The position numbers were made by a program, and so were the translations under genes. Positions 1 to 6,307 of a stretch of DNA of 27,465 nucleotides are shown piece by piece. The notes beneath the pieces are model-generated. The model was not told the DNA's origin. It did not search any database and saw only the letters and a list, made by a program, of their open reading frames with translations. The first letter of the stretch is position 1, and the number at the start of each line of letters is the position of its first letter. The stretch is taken from positions 1-27,465 of the forward strand of contig CAYGZM010000042.1 in NCBI GenBank assembly GCA_964354365.1, given 5' to 3'. The stretch comes from CAYGZM01 sp964354365 (lineage in GTDB: Bacteria; Planctomycetota; Phycisphaerae; Sedimentisphaerales; Anaerobacaceae).

Positions 1-23
1 AAACGATTTTTTCTTTTCTAAGT

Positions 24-59
24 AGGCCTAACCTGCAATTTTGCAGAAGCCTTTTTTTT
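24..59 (+). terminator. Rho-independent terminator of the gene upstream of obgE
   Basis: A perfect inner stem (CTGCAA at 33-38 with TTGCAG at 41-46) sits inside an outer AGGC/GCCT stem (24-27 with 49-52) and is followed by a run of eight T. This is a classic intrinsic terminator on the plus strand. It should end the transcript of a gene lying before the window. In many bacteria rpmA precedes obgE, but that gene is not visible here. Confidence 0.75.
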
Positions 60-90
60 ATAGCAGCATACGAAACACGAATGACGAGAT

Positions 91-1146
91 ATGTTCATAG
101 ACCAGGCGCAAATCTGGGTTAAGGCGGGCGATGGCGGCCACGGATGCCTAAGCTTCCGCCGGGAAAAGTTCATCCCCAAGGGCGGACCCGACGGCGGAGA
201 CGGCGGAAAAGGGGGCGACGTCTATTTCCGGGCCGTCGAAAATCTCGACACACTCCTTGATTTCGCCGGCAAACATCACTGGCAGGCCCAAAACGGCCAG
301 CCCGGCTCAGGCAACAACAGACACGGCGGCAACGGCCAGGACCTCATAATCAAGGTCCCGCCGGGCACGCTAATATACGATACTGACCTGAATCTGCTGC
401 TCAAAGACCTCAACGAAATCGGGCTGGAAGCCCGCGTGTGCCTCGGCGGAAAGGGCGGCAAAGGCAACAAGGCCTTTGCAACTTCGACCAACCAGACCCC
501 GAGATACGCCGAAGCCAGCAAAGAGGGCCAGGAAAGAAACATCAGGCTCGAATTGAAGCTCATCGCCGACGTGGGCTTAGTCGGTATGCCCAACGCCGGC
601 AAGAGCACGCTTATCTCTCGCTGCTCCGCCGCAAGGCCGAAAATCGCCGATTACCCTTTCACGACAGTCGAGCCGGTCCTCGGAATCGTCGAATTGAGCG
701 GCTTTCGCCGCTTCGTCATGGCCGATATCCCCGGCCTTATCGAAGGCGCCCACGCCGGCACCGGACTGGGCCACGAATTCCTCAAACACATAGAGAGAAC
801 CACGATTCTCGTCCACATCCTTGATATAATGCCCGCCGACGGCTCCGACCCCGCCGAGAACTACAAGACCGTCCGCAGCGAGCTCGAAAGGCACAGCGAG
901 GCCCTGGCCCGGAAACAAGAGGTCATCGTCGCCAACAAAATCGACCTCGACCCCCAGGGCAAGATTGTGGAGCACCTGAGAAGCAAGCTCGATAAGGACA
1001 TTCATTCAGTCTCAGCCGTCACTGGTGAAGGAATAAGGGAACTGAGCGAATTGCTGTGGAAAAAGGTAAAGGAAACAAAGACCGAAAAGCAAATCCATGC
1101 GGGTGATTCGTTATTCCTCGAGGAAACTCAACCTGATGAGCGGTGA
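91..1146 (+). CDS. obgE: Obg family GTPase (ribosome assembly)
   Basis: An essential GTPase that binds the 50S subunit late in assembly and is linked to ppGpp and growth control. The 351-aa product has the glycine-rich N-terminal Obg fold (about residues 1-158, rich in GGxGG turns) followed by a complete G domain. G1 is GMPNAGKST (165-173), G3 DIPG (212-215), G4 NKID (282-285) and G5 SAV (308-310). The C-terminal extension is short and charged. Length is normal for the core Obg family, without the long C-terminal domain of E. coli ObgE. The ATG at 91 begins the canonical MFIDQA sequence, so the start is secure although the upstream Shine-Dalgarno is weak. A small hairpin (1151-1158 with 1161-1168) follows the stop but has no T-run. 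The next gene belongs to an unrelated island. Confidence 0.97.
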   Translation: MFIDQAQIWVKAGDGGHGCLSFRREKFIPKGGPDGGDGGKGGDVYFRAVENLDTLLDFAGKHHWQAQNGQPGSGNNRHGGNGQDLIIKVPPGTLIYDTDLNLLLKDLNEIGLEARVCLGGKGGKGNKAFATSTNQTPRYAEASKEGQERNIRLELKLIADVGLVGMPNAGKSTLISRCSAARPKIADYPFTTVEPVLGIVELSGFRRFVMADIPGLIEGAHAGTGLGHEFLKHIERTTILVHILDIMPADGSDPAENYKTVRSELERHSEALARKQEVIVANKIDLDPQGKIVEHLRSKLDKDIHSVSAVTGEGIRELSELLWKKVKETKTEKQIHAGDSLFLEETQPDER

Positions 1147-1181
1147 GCTATTTCGAGAACTCTCGGAAGTCGGGATGCAGA

Positions 1182-1454
1182 TTAATCGCGGCCATAGGTA
1201 GTTTTCCGCATCAACTCAAGGGCTCCCAGACGTTCGTACGCGCTCTTGGAGATCTGATATGATTTATCATCCGGCGGGGCAAAAAGTGACGCCCCTGTGA
1301 ACGCATCTCTCTGTACTTTCGGAAGCCTGTCGGTCGGACGACTATGATGGCCAAAGATGGCTGTGTAAACAATACTCTCAGCCCCTGGTTCTCCCTGGAT
1401 TTGGTCACAACCGACAATTTGTTGACAAAGAAGCCAGCTACAGGCATTATACAC
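1182..1454 (-). CDS. Doubtful small hypothetical protein
   Basis: A 90-codon minus-strand frame starting at a GTG. No family is recognised. The C-terminal half (around RDAFTGASLFAPPDD and AYERLGALELM) has a balanced, protein-like composition, unlike the overlapping frames, which is why it is listed. Against it: no Shine-Dalgarno precedes the GTG, the N-terminal part looks non-coding, and the promoter proposed for the plus-strand endonuclease gene lies inside its first codons. It could be a remnant of another island gene or a chance frame. Confidence 0.25.
   Translation of the reverse strand: MYNACSWLLCQQIVGCDQIQGEPGAESIVYTAIFGHHSRPTDRLPKVQRDAFTGASLFAPPDDKSYQISKSAYERLGALELMRKTTYGRD
1422..1450 (+). 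promoter_or_regulatory. Candidate sigma70-type promoter of the endonuclease pseudogene
   Basis: A perfect TTGACA (1422-1427) is followed after 17 nt by CATTAT (1445-1450, four of six consensus positions). The spacing is ideal and transcription would start around 1457, some 40 nt before the ATG at 1500. Inferred from consensus matching only. Confidence 0.4.
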
Positions 1455-1499
1455 GCATGAATTGAACTATGGTGCGGCATTCAAAAAATGGAGGATGGT

Positions 1500-2101
1500 A
1501 TGTCGCATGAGGAGAAACAGAGCATCCTCAAAAGATGGCAGCTAACAGAAGCGGAGTTAAGCGAAATCATGGCCGCCAATCCGAGCATGCGGGGCTTGGT
1601 GCTGGGATATGTAGCCGAATACAAGCTCCGGAAGATGCACTTCGCGGATTCTTACTTTAGCAACGTACACAAGGCCGATGACCATGATCGAAAAAAAAGG
1701 GAGATCTGACGGTTACCTACAGATGAAGAGAGTTCAAAATCGAATGTAAGTCGCTCCAATCAAACAGCATAAAGACCACTCAGGAAGGTTACATAGGAAA
1801 ATACCAATGCGACGCAAGCGATCGCAGAACGGTGAGCCTCCGAGCCGGGAGGAAAATCCAGACTACTTGCCTGCTTGTTGGCGAGTTCGACATCATCGCG
1901 GTCAACCTTTTTGCCTTCGAGGAAAGTTGGCGTTTCGCTTTCGCATTGAACGATGACCTGCCGCGGAGTAATTACAAGAAATATCCCCCTGCTGTTCGTC
2001 GCCAGCTTCTCGCCACCCTAATGCCTATTTCTTGGCCTCTGAAAAAACCGTATATTGAAAGCCCAATTCCGCTTTTCGAACATCTACTAAATCGTTCATG
2101 A
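1500..2101 (+). pseudogene. Broken PD-(D/E)xK type II restriction endonuclease
   Basis: The ATG at 1500 is chosen over the in-frame ATG at 1488 because GGAGG (1490-1494) lies 5 nt before it. The first frame encodes an N-terminal helical region (LTEAELSEIMAANPSMRG) and stops at 1708. The protein continues in the -1 frame to the stop at 2099-2101, passing LTVTY, KIECKSLQ, KYQCD, LLVGEFDIIAVN and WRFAFALNDDL. The shift falls at an A8 run (1691-1698); nine A would restore the frame. A second lesion follows: an in-frame TGA at 1724-1726, just before REFKIECK. The D (in GDLTVTY) ... ECK arrangement matches a PD-(D/E)xK nuclease core, so both lesions lie around the active site. The gene converges on a DNA methyltransferase, which supports a restriction role. 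The exact restriction family and specificity are unknown. Confidence 0.8.
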
Positions 2102-2801
2102 TGTTGATTGAATTCATCTTTGACCGGGTCGCACCCATTTGGAGCACCAAGAAGTAAGAGTGATTCTTCCGCGCATGAAGCTGCTTGAGCACCCTCGTTA
2201 CCCCCGGCTTGTTGCGACGGACAAGGACGAAGATATCTTTTGCATAAAACCCTAACCGCGTTAGATTCATTATGATCTCAACGTGTGTCATTCGTTGAAC
2301 GCCAGCGCTCACTTCATCCTGGCACTTCACTATCAGTATTCCATTCGGTTTCAGGACTCGTTTCGCCTCTATCGCCGCCCCAATATAGAACTCCAATACG
2401 GCGTCGTGCCACTTATTGACCAGTTTTCGCGGACGATCCCCATTGGAGTAATGATCTCGAAACGATGAGTGCGTTCCATTCCCTGCAAAGGAATCGTCGT
2501 CTCTATAGAAACCCTCCATGTACGGAGGGTCGAGAACAACACAGTCAATCTCAGCATCCCGATATGGCAAGTTCCGGCAATCGATGCCCGTCTTTATATC
2601 GGACGCAAGCAATTCGTATTCATCATCAGGAATCTTCTTCCAGAAAACGCCCTTGCCGTATGTAACATCAGCCACCTTTGCCCCACTGGGCACATGGAGC
2701 CTCAAGACATGGGGAAACACTTCGCTGTTATCCCCTGTGTAAGCAGAAAATACCAACTCTGTTGTTGCTCGCCCATTTGGAGATCTACGCTTTGTTTTCA
2801 T
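2025..2801 (-). CDS. DNA methyltransferase of a type II restriction-modification system
   Basis: A 258-aa S-adenosylmethionine-dependent DNA methylase, likely N6-adenine or N4-cytosine. An AdoMet-binding motif I-like segment (VADVTYGKGVFW, about residues 43-54) precedes the catalytic DPPY (91-94, in VVLDPPYMEG). A later strand (ILIVKCQDE, about 155-163) and a C-terminal sheet region (KNHSYFLVLQM) complete a Rossmann-type methylase. No separate target-recognition domain is obvious. It is uninterrupted, in contrast to the endonuclease on the other strand. Its 3' end overlaps the endonuclease frame by 77 nt. It lies 36 nt downstream of a small HTH gene on the same strand and is probably co-transcribed with it. 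The ATG at 2801 has only a weak ribosome binding site. With the nuclease dead, it is expected to act as an orphan methylase. Confidence 0.85.
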   Translation of the reverse strand: MKTKRRSPNGRATTELVFSAYTGDNSEVFPHVLRLHVPSGAKVADVTYGKGVFWKKIPDDEYELLASDIKTGIDCRNLPYRDAEIDCVVLDPPYMEGFYRDDDSFAGNGTHSSFRDHYSNGDRPRKLVNKWHDAVLEFYIGAAIEAKRVLKPNGILIVKCQDEVSAGVQRMTHVEIIMNLTRLGFYAKDIFVLVRRNKPGVTRVLKQLHARKNHSYFLVLQMGATRSKMNSINIMNDLVDVRKAELGFQYTVFSEAKK

Positions 2802-2837
2802 GGTGCCAATATATCAAAATACTAACGCATACGCAAT

Positions 2838-3029
2838 CTATTTATTTGGCTTTCTTCCGGGTTTTCGTTTGCCTTGCGTTAAATACTCCTGCAAAGCAGA
2901 CTCCTGTATCAAATGGTCTCGTCCATGCTTCTCAGACTTCAGTCTGTGGCCCAAGATCAACTGGCGTATCCTTGAGGCTGTGACTCCCAGGTATTCAGCC
3001 GCAGACTCAGTTGTATGAAACTTGCTCAT
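2838..3029 (-). CDS. Small HTH (excisionase/MerR-like) regulator of the RM locus
   Basis: A 63-aa protein with a winged helix-turn-helix of the excisionase/HTH_17 type: TTESAAEYLGVTASRIRQL then a wing and ALQEYL helix, ending in a Lys/Arg-rich tail (KRKPGRKPNK) suited to DNA contact. The frame is open further upstream to 3263, but that part is not protein-like and overlaps coaX. The ATG at 3029 is chosen because the HTH domain begins there and because it overlaps the stop of a six-codon leader ORF as ATGA. It precedes the methyltransferase by 36 nt on the same strand. By analogy with controller proteins of RM systems it probably regulates the methylase or the endonuclease; this role is inferred. 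Confidence 0.75.
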   Translation of the reverse strand: MSKFHTTESAAEYLGVTASRIRQLILGHRLKSEKHGRDHLIQESALQEYLTQGKRKPGRKPNK

Positions 3030-3056
3030 AGGTTCGCGAATAGCATACTCTCCTTT
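3026..3056 (-). promoter_or_regulatory. Leader mini-ORF with strong ribosome binding site
   Basis: On the minus strand AAAGGAG (3056-3050) is followed 3 nt later by an ATG (3046) that opens a six-codon frame, MLFANL, ending in TGA at 3028-3026. That TGA overlaps the ATG of the HTH gene (ATGA). The HTH start itself has no close Shine-Dalgarno, so it may depend on translational coupling to this leader. Confidence 0.5.
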
Positions 3057-3126
3057 GGAAGGGAAAACAAGGTTCGCCGAAATAAGCTTCACGCTGCCTA
3101 ACAAAAACGCTTCGGTCGCTTTTAGA

Positions 3127-3155
3127 TTGACATCAGGTGAAAACCCAGGTAAAAA
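3127..3155 (+). promoter_or_regulatory. Candidate promoter of coaX
   Basis: A perfect TTGACA (3127-3132), 17 nt, then TAAAAA (3150-3155, four of six). Transcription would begin near 3162 and give a 5' leader of about 66 nt. It lies in the divergent region between the HTH gene and coaX. Consensus match only. Confidence 0.35.
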
Positions 3156-3228
3156 ACGCGGATAAACTGGGACAGCAGATTGTGAACTGTTAATCGAGAC
3201 GCGATCCACGAACAACAAGCCGCGAATT

Positions 3229-4014
3229 ATGAACATAATCGCAATAGACATCGGCAATAGCAATATTCACATCGGGCTTTTTCTCGATGGCGAGGAGAAG
3301 TCCATTGAATCGATTGCGGGCAAGTCGCAGGCCAGGCTGGCGCAGTGCCTCAAATCCGCGTGGGAACAAATCCCCGTTCTCGAAAGCTCAAAAGAAAGCA
3401 AGCGCGACGGCGTAGTCGTTGTCAGCAGCGTAAAGCCGGCGTGGACAAGAATAGTCCGCGAAACTGCAGAAAAGAGCCTCGGCGAGAACATACTCGTCAT
3501 AGGCGAGGATATACCGCTGCCGATGACTTGCTGGGTCGATGAACCGGATAAGGTCGGCACCGACCGCGTGGTATCGGCCGCCGCCGCCTACGACGTTGTG
3601 CAGGACGCCGTGGTCGTCGCCGATTTCGGCACCGCCGTCACCATCGACCTGGTGGACGCCAACGGCATCTTTAAGGGCGGCGTCATTTGCCCGGGCTTTG
3701 AAATCAGCGCAAAGGCCCTGAAAGAAAATACCGCCCAACTGCCGAATATCAAAGTCACCAAGCCCAAGGCCCCCTATGGCAAAAACACAGCCGACGCCAT
3801 AAACTGCGGGCTGTATTACTCCATCGTCGGAGCACTACAGGAGGTCGTCAGGCGTTACGCCGAAGAAATCGGCAAATGGCCGCAGACCATCATCACCGGC
3901 GCAGGCGCCAAAGTCATAGCGAGCGACTGCGACTTTATCGATAACTACGTACCCAACCTCGTGCTAAAAGGCATCGTCTTAGCATACCAAAAATACATCG
4001 AAGAAAAGGACTAA
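3229..4014 (+). CDS. coaX: Type III pantothenate kinase
   Basis: Catalyses ATP-dependent phosphorylation of pantothenate, the first step of coenzyme A synthesis, in the cytoplasm. The 261-aa length is normal. ASKHA-fold motifs are all present: phosphate-1 DIGNSN (7-12), pantothenate-site GTDR (110-113), DFGTA (132-136, phosphate 2 region), GGVICPG (150-156) and the adenosine motif TGAG near residue 225. CoaX normally needs a monovalent cation and resists feedback inhibition by CoA (family knowledge). The ATG at 3229 starts the canonical MNIIAIDIGNSN, so it is secure despite no clear Shine-Dalgarno. It is followed after 14 nt by the mnmE-like gene, and the two probably share a transcript. Confidence 0.96.
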   Translation: MNIIAIDIGNSNIHIGLFLDGEEKSIESIAGKSQARLAQCLKSAWEQIPVLESSKESKRDGVVVVSSVKPAWTRIVRETAEKSLGENILVIGEDIPLPMTCWVDEPDKVGTDRVVSAAAAYDVVQDAVVVADFGTAVTIDLVDANGIFKGGVICPGFEISAKALKENTAQLPNIKVTKPKAPYGKNTADAINCGLYYSIVGALQEVVRRYAEEIGKWPQTIITGAGAKVIASDCDFIDNYVPNLVLKGIVLAYQKYIEEKD

Positions 4015-4028
4015 GCTCACTGCGACCT

Positions 4029-5228
4029 ATGGGCGTTTATGCTGCGGTAATGACGGGCAAGGGCACAGGGGCGATAGCCACGGTGCAGGTCTTCGGCGAC
4101 GGTGCACAGCACATATTGGGGAGCATATTCAAATCCTCCGCCAAAAATCCGGCGGAACTCAAAACCGGCAAGATCCTCCTCGGCACAATCACAGACGGCG
4201 ACAAGACCATCGACCAGGTCACAATCGGCTGTGAAGGTCCTCGGACCTTCGCCATAAATTGTCACGGCAATCCACTCATCGTTGAGATGATTATGCAACT
4301 GCTCGGCCGCCATGACGCTGAGCTGGTCGGCGCAGAAGAGCTCTTGACCAAGACGCTGGCCGCACGCAAATCACTCAATACAGTCGCAATTGAGGCAAAG
4401 CTTGCCCAGTTGAACGCCAGGACCCTCCAGGGCACAAAGATACTCGCCAACCAAATTGACGGCGGCCTGTCTAAGTGGCTGGAGAATGCAAAGACAGCCC
4501 CTCTCGACCAAATCGCAGCGCAAGCCGAGCGAGTACTTGCAGACAGCCAGCCGGCCAAGCTGATTATCTTTGGCTGTACGATAGTCCTGGCCGGGCCGCC
4601 AAATAGCGGCAAGAGCACGCTATTGAACTGTCTTGCGGGGCGGCAGAAGGCTATCGTAACAGATATTGCGGGCACGACACGCGACTGGGTGTCGGCGCAA
4701 TGCGAAATTGGACCGCTTTCGGCGACTCTGATTGACACAGCCGGCCTGGACGAGAAGCTCGCAGCCGAGCCCAACGGCACTGTCGAAAGAGCCGCACAGG
4801 AGAAGACCTCTGAGGTTCTGGGCAACGCCGATCTAATCCTGCTCGTTCTGGACAACAGTCTGCCCGCCGACAGGCTTGACGCGGCCCTGCTTGAGAAAAT
4901 CGCCGGCAAAGAAGTCCTCACAGTCCTGAACAAGTCCGATTTGCCCGCAAGATTCGACGCAGCCCTCCTGCCCGAGAATCGCGGCAAGCCGGTGAAGATT
5001 AGCGCAAAGCTCGGCACGGGCATCGAAACCCTCAAAGCAAAAATCCTCCAAATCACCAACACCGCCGAGTTCGACTTGCATACCCCCATCGTCTTCACCC
5101 CCAGACAGGGTACCCTCCTAAAGCAATTGACAACGGCAGAATCAAGACACCAGGCCCTCTCAATCATATCAGAGTTGTTTAACGGGCAAGCGCAGCGCGA
5201 GCTCCGCACACCAAAACTAAATGGCTAA
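4029..5228 (+). CDS. mnmE: MnmE/TrmE-like GTPase lacking the C-terminal C-x-G-K motif
   Basis: A 399-aa relative of the tRNA modification GTPase MnmE, which with MnmG modifies the wobble uridine of some tRNAs. The central G domain is complete and TrmE-like: GPPNSGKST (189-197), IAGTTRD (213-219), DTAGLDE (236-242), NKSD (301-304) and SAKLG (325-329). The N-terminal third resembles the folate-binding domain in a shortened form. The family is usually about 450 aa and ends in a CIGK-like motif whose cysteine is needed for tRNA modification. Here the protein ends in ELRTPKLNG with no such motif. The last codons form copy 1 of a direct repeat whose second copy lies just before mutS, so the native C-terminus may have been changed by insertion of a toxin-antitoxin cassette. 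It may be a divergent MnmE or a GTPase with another role. Confidence 0.85.
   Translation: MGVYAAVMTGKGTGAIATVQVFGDGAQHILGSIFKSSAKNPAELKTGKILLGTITDGDKTIDQVTIGCEGPRTFAINCHGNPLIVEMIMQLLGRHDAELVGAEELLTKTLAARKSLNTVAIEAKLAQLNARTLQGTKILANQIDGGLSKWLENAKTAPLDQIAAQAERVLADSQPAKLIIFGCTIVLAGPPNSGKSTLLNCLAGRQKAIVTDIAGTTRDWVSAQCEIGPLSATLIDTAGLDEKLAAEPNGTVERAAQEKTSEVLGNADLILLVLDNSLPADRLDAALLEKIAGKEVLTVLNKSDLPARFDAALLPENRGKPVKISAKLGTGIETLKAKILQITNTAEFDLHTPIVFTPRQGTLLKQLTTAESRHQALSIISELFNGQAQRELRTPKLNG
5134..5185 (+). repeat. Direct repeat copy 1, inside the 3' end of the mnmE-like gene
   Basis: Matches 6231-6282 over 52 bp with four mismatches (5150, 5156, 5157, 5180), by direct comparison. In the gene's frame it encodes AESRHQALSIISELFNG. 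Confidence 0.9.
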
Positions 5229-5321
5229 TATGATTCGCTGCACCAAAATCACCGTTTTGAGATAGTTCTTAAGAAGCCTTGATTCATTCACTAATTCTTC
5301 CAAATGTTGTGCAAAAAAAGC

Positions 5322-5350
5322 TTGACTTGCGCATAAACTGAAATTATCCT
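5322..5350 (+). promoter_or_regulatory. Candidate promoter of the DUF433/DUF5615 toxin-antitoxin operon
   Basis: TTGACT (5322-5327), 17 nt, TATCCT (5345-5350). Just downstream is TACC-N6-GGTA (within the TACCAGTATAGGTA segment), a weak palindrome that could be an autoregulatory operator. Consensus match only. Confidence 0.45.
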
Positions 5351-5395
5351 TACCAGTATAGGTATAGTATGTAGCAAAACCGATGGAGATTAGCT

Positions 5396-5629
5396 ATGAA
5401 TTGGCATGGCTATATAACGGTTGACCCAAATGTCTGTCACGGCAGTGCCTGCATAAAAGGGACCCGTATCATGGTGTCCGTTGTTCTTGACAATTTGGCT
5501 GCAGGTCTTTCTGTGGACGAGATTCTCCGTAGCTATCCGTCTCTTAAACGAGAATCGATTCTGGCGGCTATTTCCTACGCAGCCGAGCTTACTCATGAAC
5601 GCATCGTACCAATGCCGGCACAGGGCTAG
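5396..5629 (+). CDS. DUF433 family antitoxin
   Basis: A 77-aa DUF433 protein: the opening (ITVDPNVCHGSACIKGTRI), the VVLDNLAAG helix and the DEILRSYPSL...ILAAISYAAE helices are typical. DUF433 proteins are small DNA-binding HTH antitoxins usually paired with a PIN-like DUF5615 toxin, as here. The next gene starts 2 nt after the stop, so the two are translationally coupled. The antitoxin probably binds the toxin and represses the shared promoter at 5322-5350. GGAG lies about 8 nt before the ATG. The pair sits in a cassette flanked by a 52-bp direct repeat, which suggests acquisition into the 3' end of the mnmE-like gene. Confidence 0.9.
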   Translation: MNWHGYITVDPNVCHGSACIKGTRIMVSVVLDNLAAGLSVDEILRSYPSLKRESILAAISYAAELTHERIVPMPAQG

Positions 5630-5631
5630 CC

Positions 5632-5985
5632 ATGAATTTTAAAGTGGATGAAAACCTGCCGGTGGAAGTCGCAGAATTACTCAAGCAGGCAGGGTATGAT
5701 GCCGTCACTGTTTCCGAGCAGAGTCTCATCGGAACTTCCGATTCAAACCTTGCCGCTCTCTGCCGGAAAGAAAAGCGTACAATAGTAATATTGGATACCG
5801 ATTTTGCCGATATTAGAGCACATCCTCCCAATAATATGTTTGGGATTATCGTAATGCGACTGAACCGACAGGATAAACCTCATGTGCTTGACGTTCTCCG
5901 AGCGGTAATGCGTTTATTTCCCACGGAGCCAATAGAGGGCCGCCTTTGGCTCGTTGAAGAGGATAGGGTAAGGATAAGACCTTGA
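5632..5985 (+). CDS. DUF5615 family PIN-like toxin (putative RNase)
   Basis: A 117-aa DUF5615/Mut7-C-like PIN-fold protein. It has the N-terminal DENLP (residues 6-10), the helix-strand LLKQAGYDAVTV, the conserved SD (36-37) before LAALCRKEKR, and VILDTDFAD with the second acidic cluster. These acidic residues would coordinate metal for RNA cleavage. The protein is expected to be the toxin partner of the DUF433 antitoxin immediately upstream. The stop overlaps a possible TTG start of a third small gene (TTGA at 5982-5985). Activity has not been shown for most members, so RNase function is inferred from the fold. Confidence 0.88.
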   Translation: MNFKVDENLPVEVAELLKQAGYDAVTVSEQSLIGTSDSNLAALCRKEKRTIVILDTDFADIRAHPPNNMFGIIVMRLNRQDKPHVLDVLRAVMRLFPTEPIEGRLWLVEEDRVRIRP

Positions 5986-6215
5986 GACCGAAAGTATATA
6001 AAAACCCGGCCGAACAATATACCTCGAGAAAAATGAGAACGGTTTGTGATTTTGGTAACGGCGTCAGAGGCAAATACGCCAAGAAATATAAAGCGGGAAC
6101 CAATATCGTTTTGCTTGATCCGGACGTGGCCGAGGTATTCAGAACGCCAAAATCGGTGAACGAGGCGTTACGGTCTTTGGCTGGAATCATCAAGGCTCAA
6201 AAGCAGAAAGCATAA
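5982..6215 (+). CDS. Small conserved protein of the toxin-antitoxin cassette
   Basis: Up to 77 aa. The core (CDFGNGVRGKYAKKYKAGTN, then IVLLDPDVAEVF and SVNEALRSLAGI) resembles small proteins often found next to toxin genes. I believe these are antitoxin-like, but no Pfam family can be named with certainty. The TTG at 5982 overlaps the toxin stop (TTGA), suggesting coupling. The ATG at 6033 is an alternative start that would begin MRTVCDFGNG and fits related proteins better. The gene ends 15 nt before the second direct repeat, so it belongs to the inserted cassette. It could be a second antitoxin for the DUF5615 protein. Confidence 0.7.
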   Translation: MRPKVYKNPAEQYTSRKMRTVCDFGNGVRGKYAKKYKAGTNIVLLDPDVAEVFRTPKSVNEALRSLAGIIKAQKQKA

Positions 6216-6230
6216 GACCGGTACTTACAC

Positions 6231-6282
6231 CGGCAGAATCAAGACATCAGGCTTTCTCAATCATATCAGAGTTGTTAAACGG
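6231..6282 (+). repeat. Direct repeat copy 2, vestigial mnmE-like 3' end before mutS
   Basis: Second copy, 1,097 bp from the first. In the equivalent frame it encodes AESRHQAFSIISELLNG and then APAV and a TAA at 6296-6298. Two of the four differences are synonymous and two exchange Leu and Phe. It probably preserves the older end of the gene or an attachment-site-like duplication. Confidence 0.85.
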
Positions 6283-6299
6283 CGCACCGGCTGTATAAT
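6272..6299 (+). promoter_or_regulatory. Candidate mutS promoter giving a nearly leaderless mRNA
   Basis: A perfect TATAAT (6294-6299) lies 8 nt before the mutS ATG (6308). TTGTTA (6272-6277) lies 16 nt upstream of it. Transcription would begin at about 6306-6308, essentially on the start codon, and no Shine-Dalgarno is present. The -10 box overlaps the TAA that ends the vestigial mnmE frame. Confidence 0.45.
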
Positions 6300-6307
6300 C
6301 TGCGCCT

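Larger units (their letters stand above)
1147..1499. other. Intergenic region between obgE and the restriction-modification island
   Basis: About 350 nt of lower-GC sequence. It contains an 8-bp hairpin just after obgE (1151-1168) without a T-run, one doubtful minus-strand reading frame (see the separate entry), and a plausible plus-strand promoter at 1422-1450. Nothing else is supported. Confidence 0.6.

Noticed and set aside
1211..1480. Minus-strand frame of 89 codons starting MPHHSSIHACIM
   Set aside because: Biased, non-protein-like composition and no ribosome binding site; overlaps a slightly better frame and the candidate promoter.
1691..1726. Programmed -1 frameshifting on the A8 run as a way to express the endonuclease
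   Set aside because: The -1 frame meets a TGA about eight codons later, so slippage alone cannot give the full protein.
3030..3263. Upstream extension of the HTH gene to 3263
   Set aside because: The added sequence is not protein-like, overlaps coaX, and the HTH domain begins at the ATG at 3029.
4262..5209. Long minus-strand open frame (315 codons) opposite the mnmE-like gene
   Set aside because: Ser/Arg-rich antisense shadow of a clearly conserved GTPase in GC-rich DNA.
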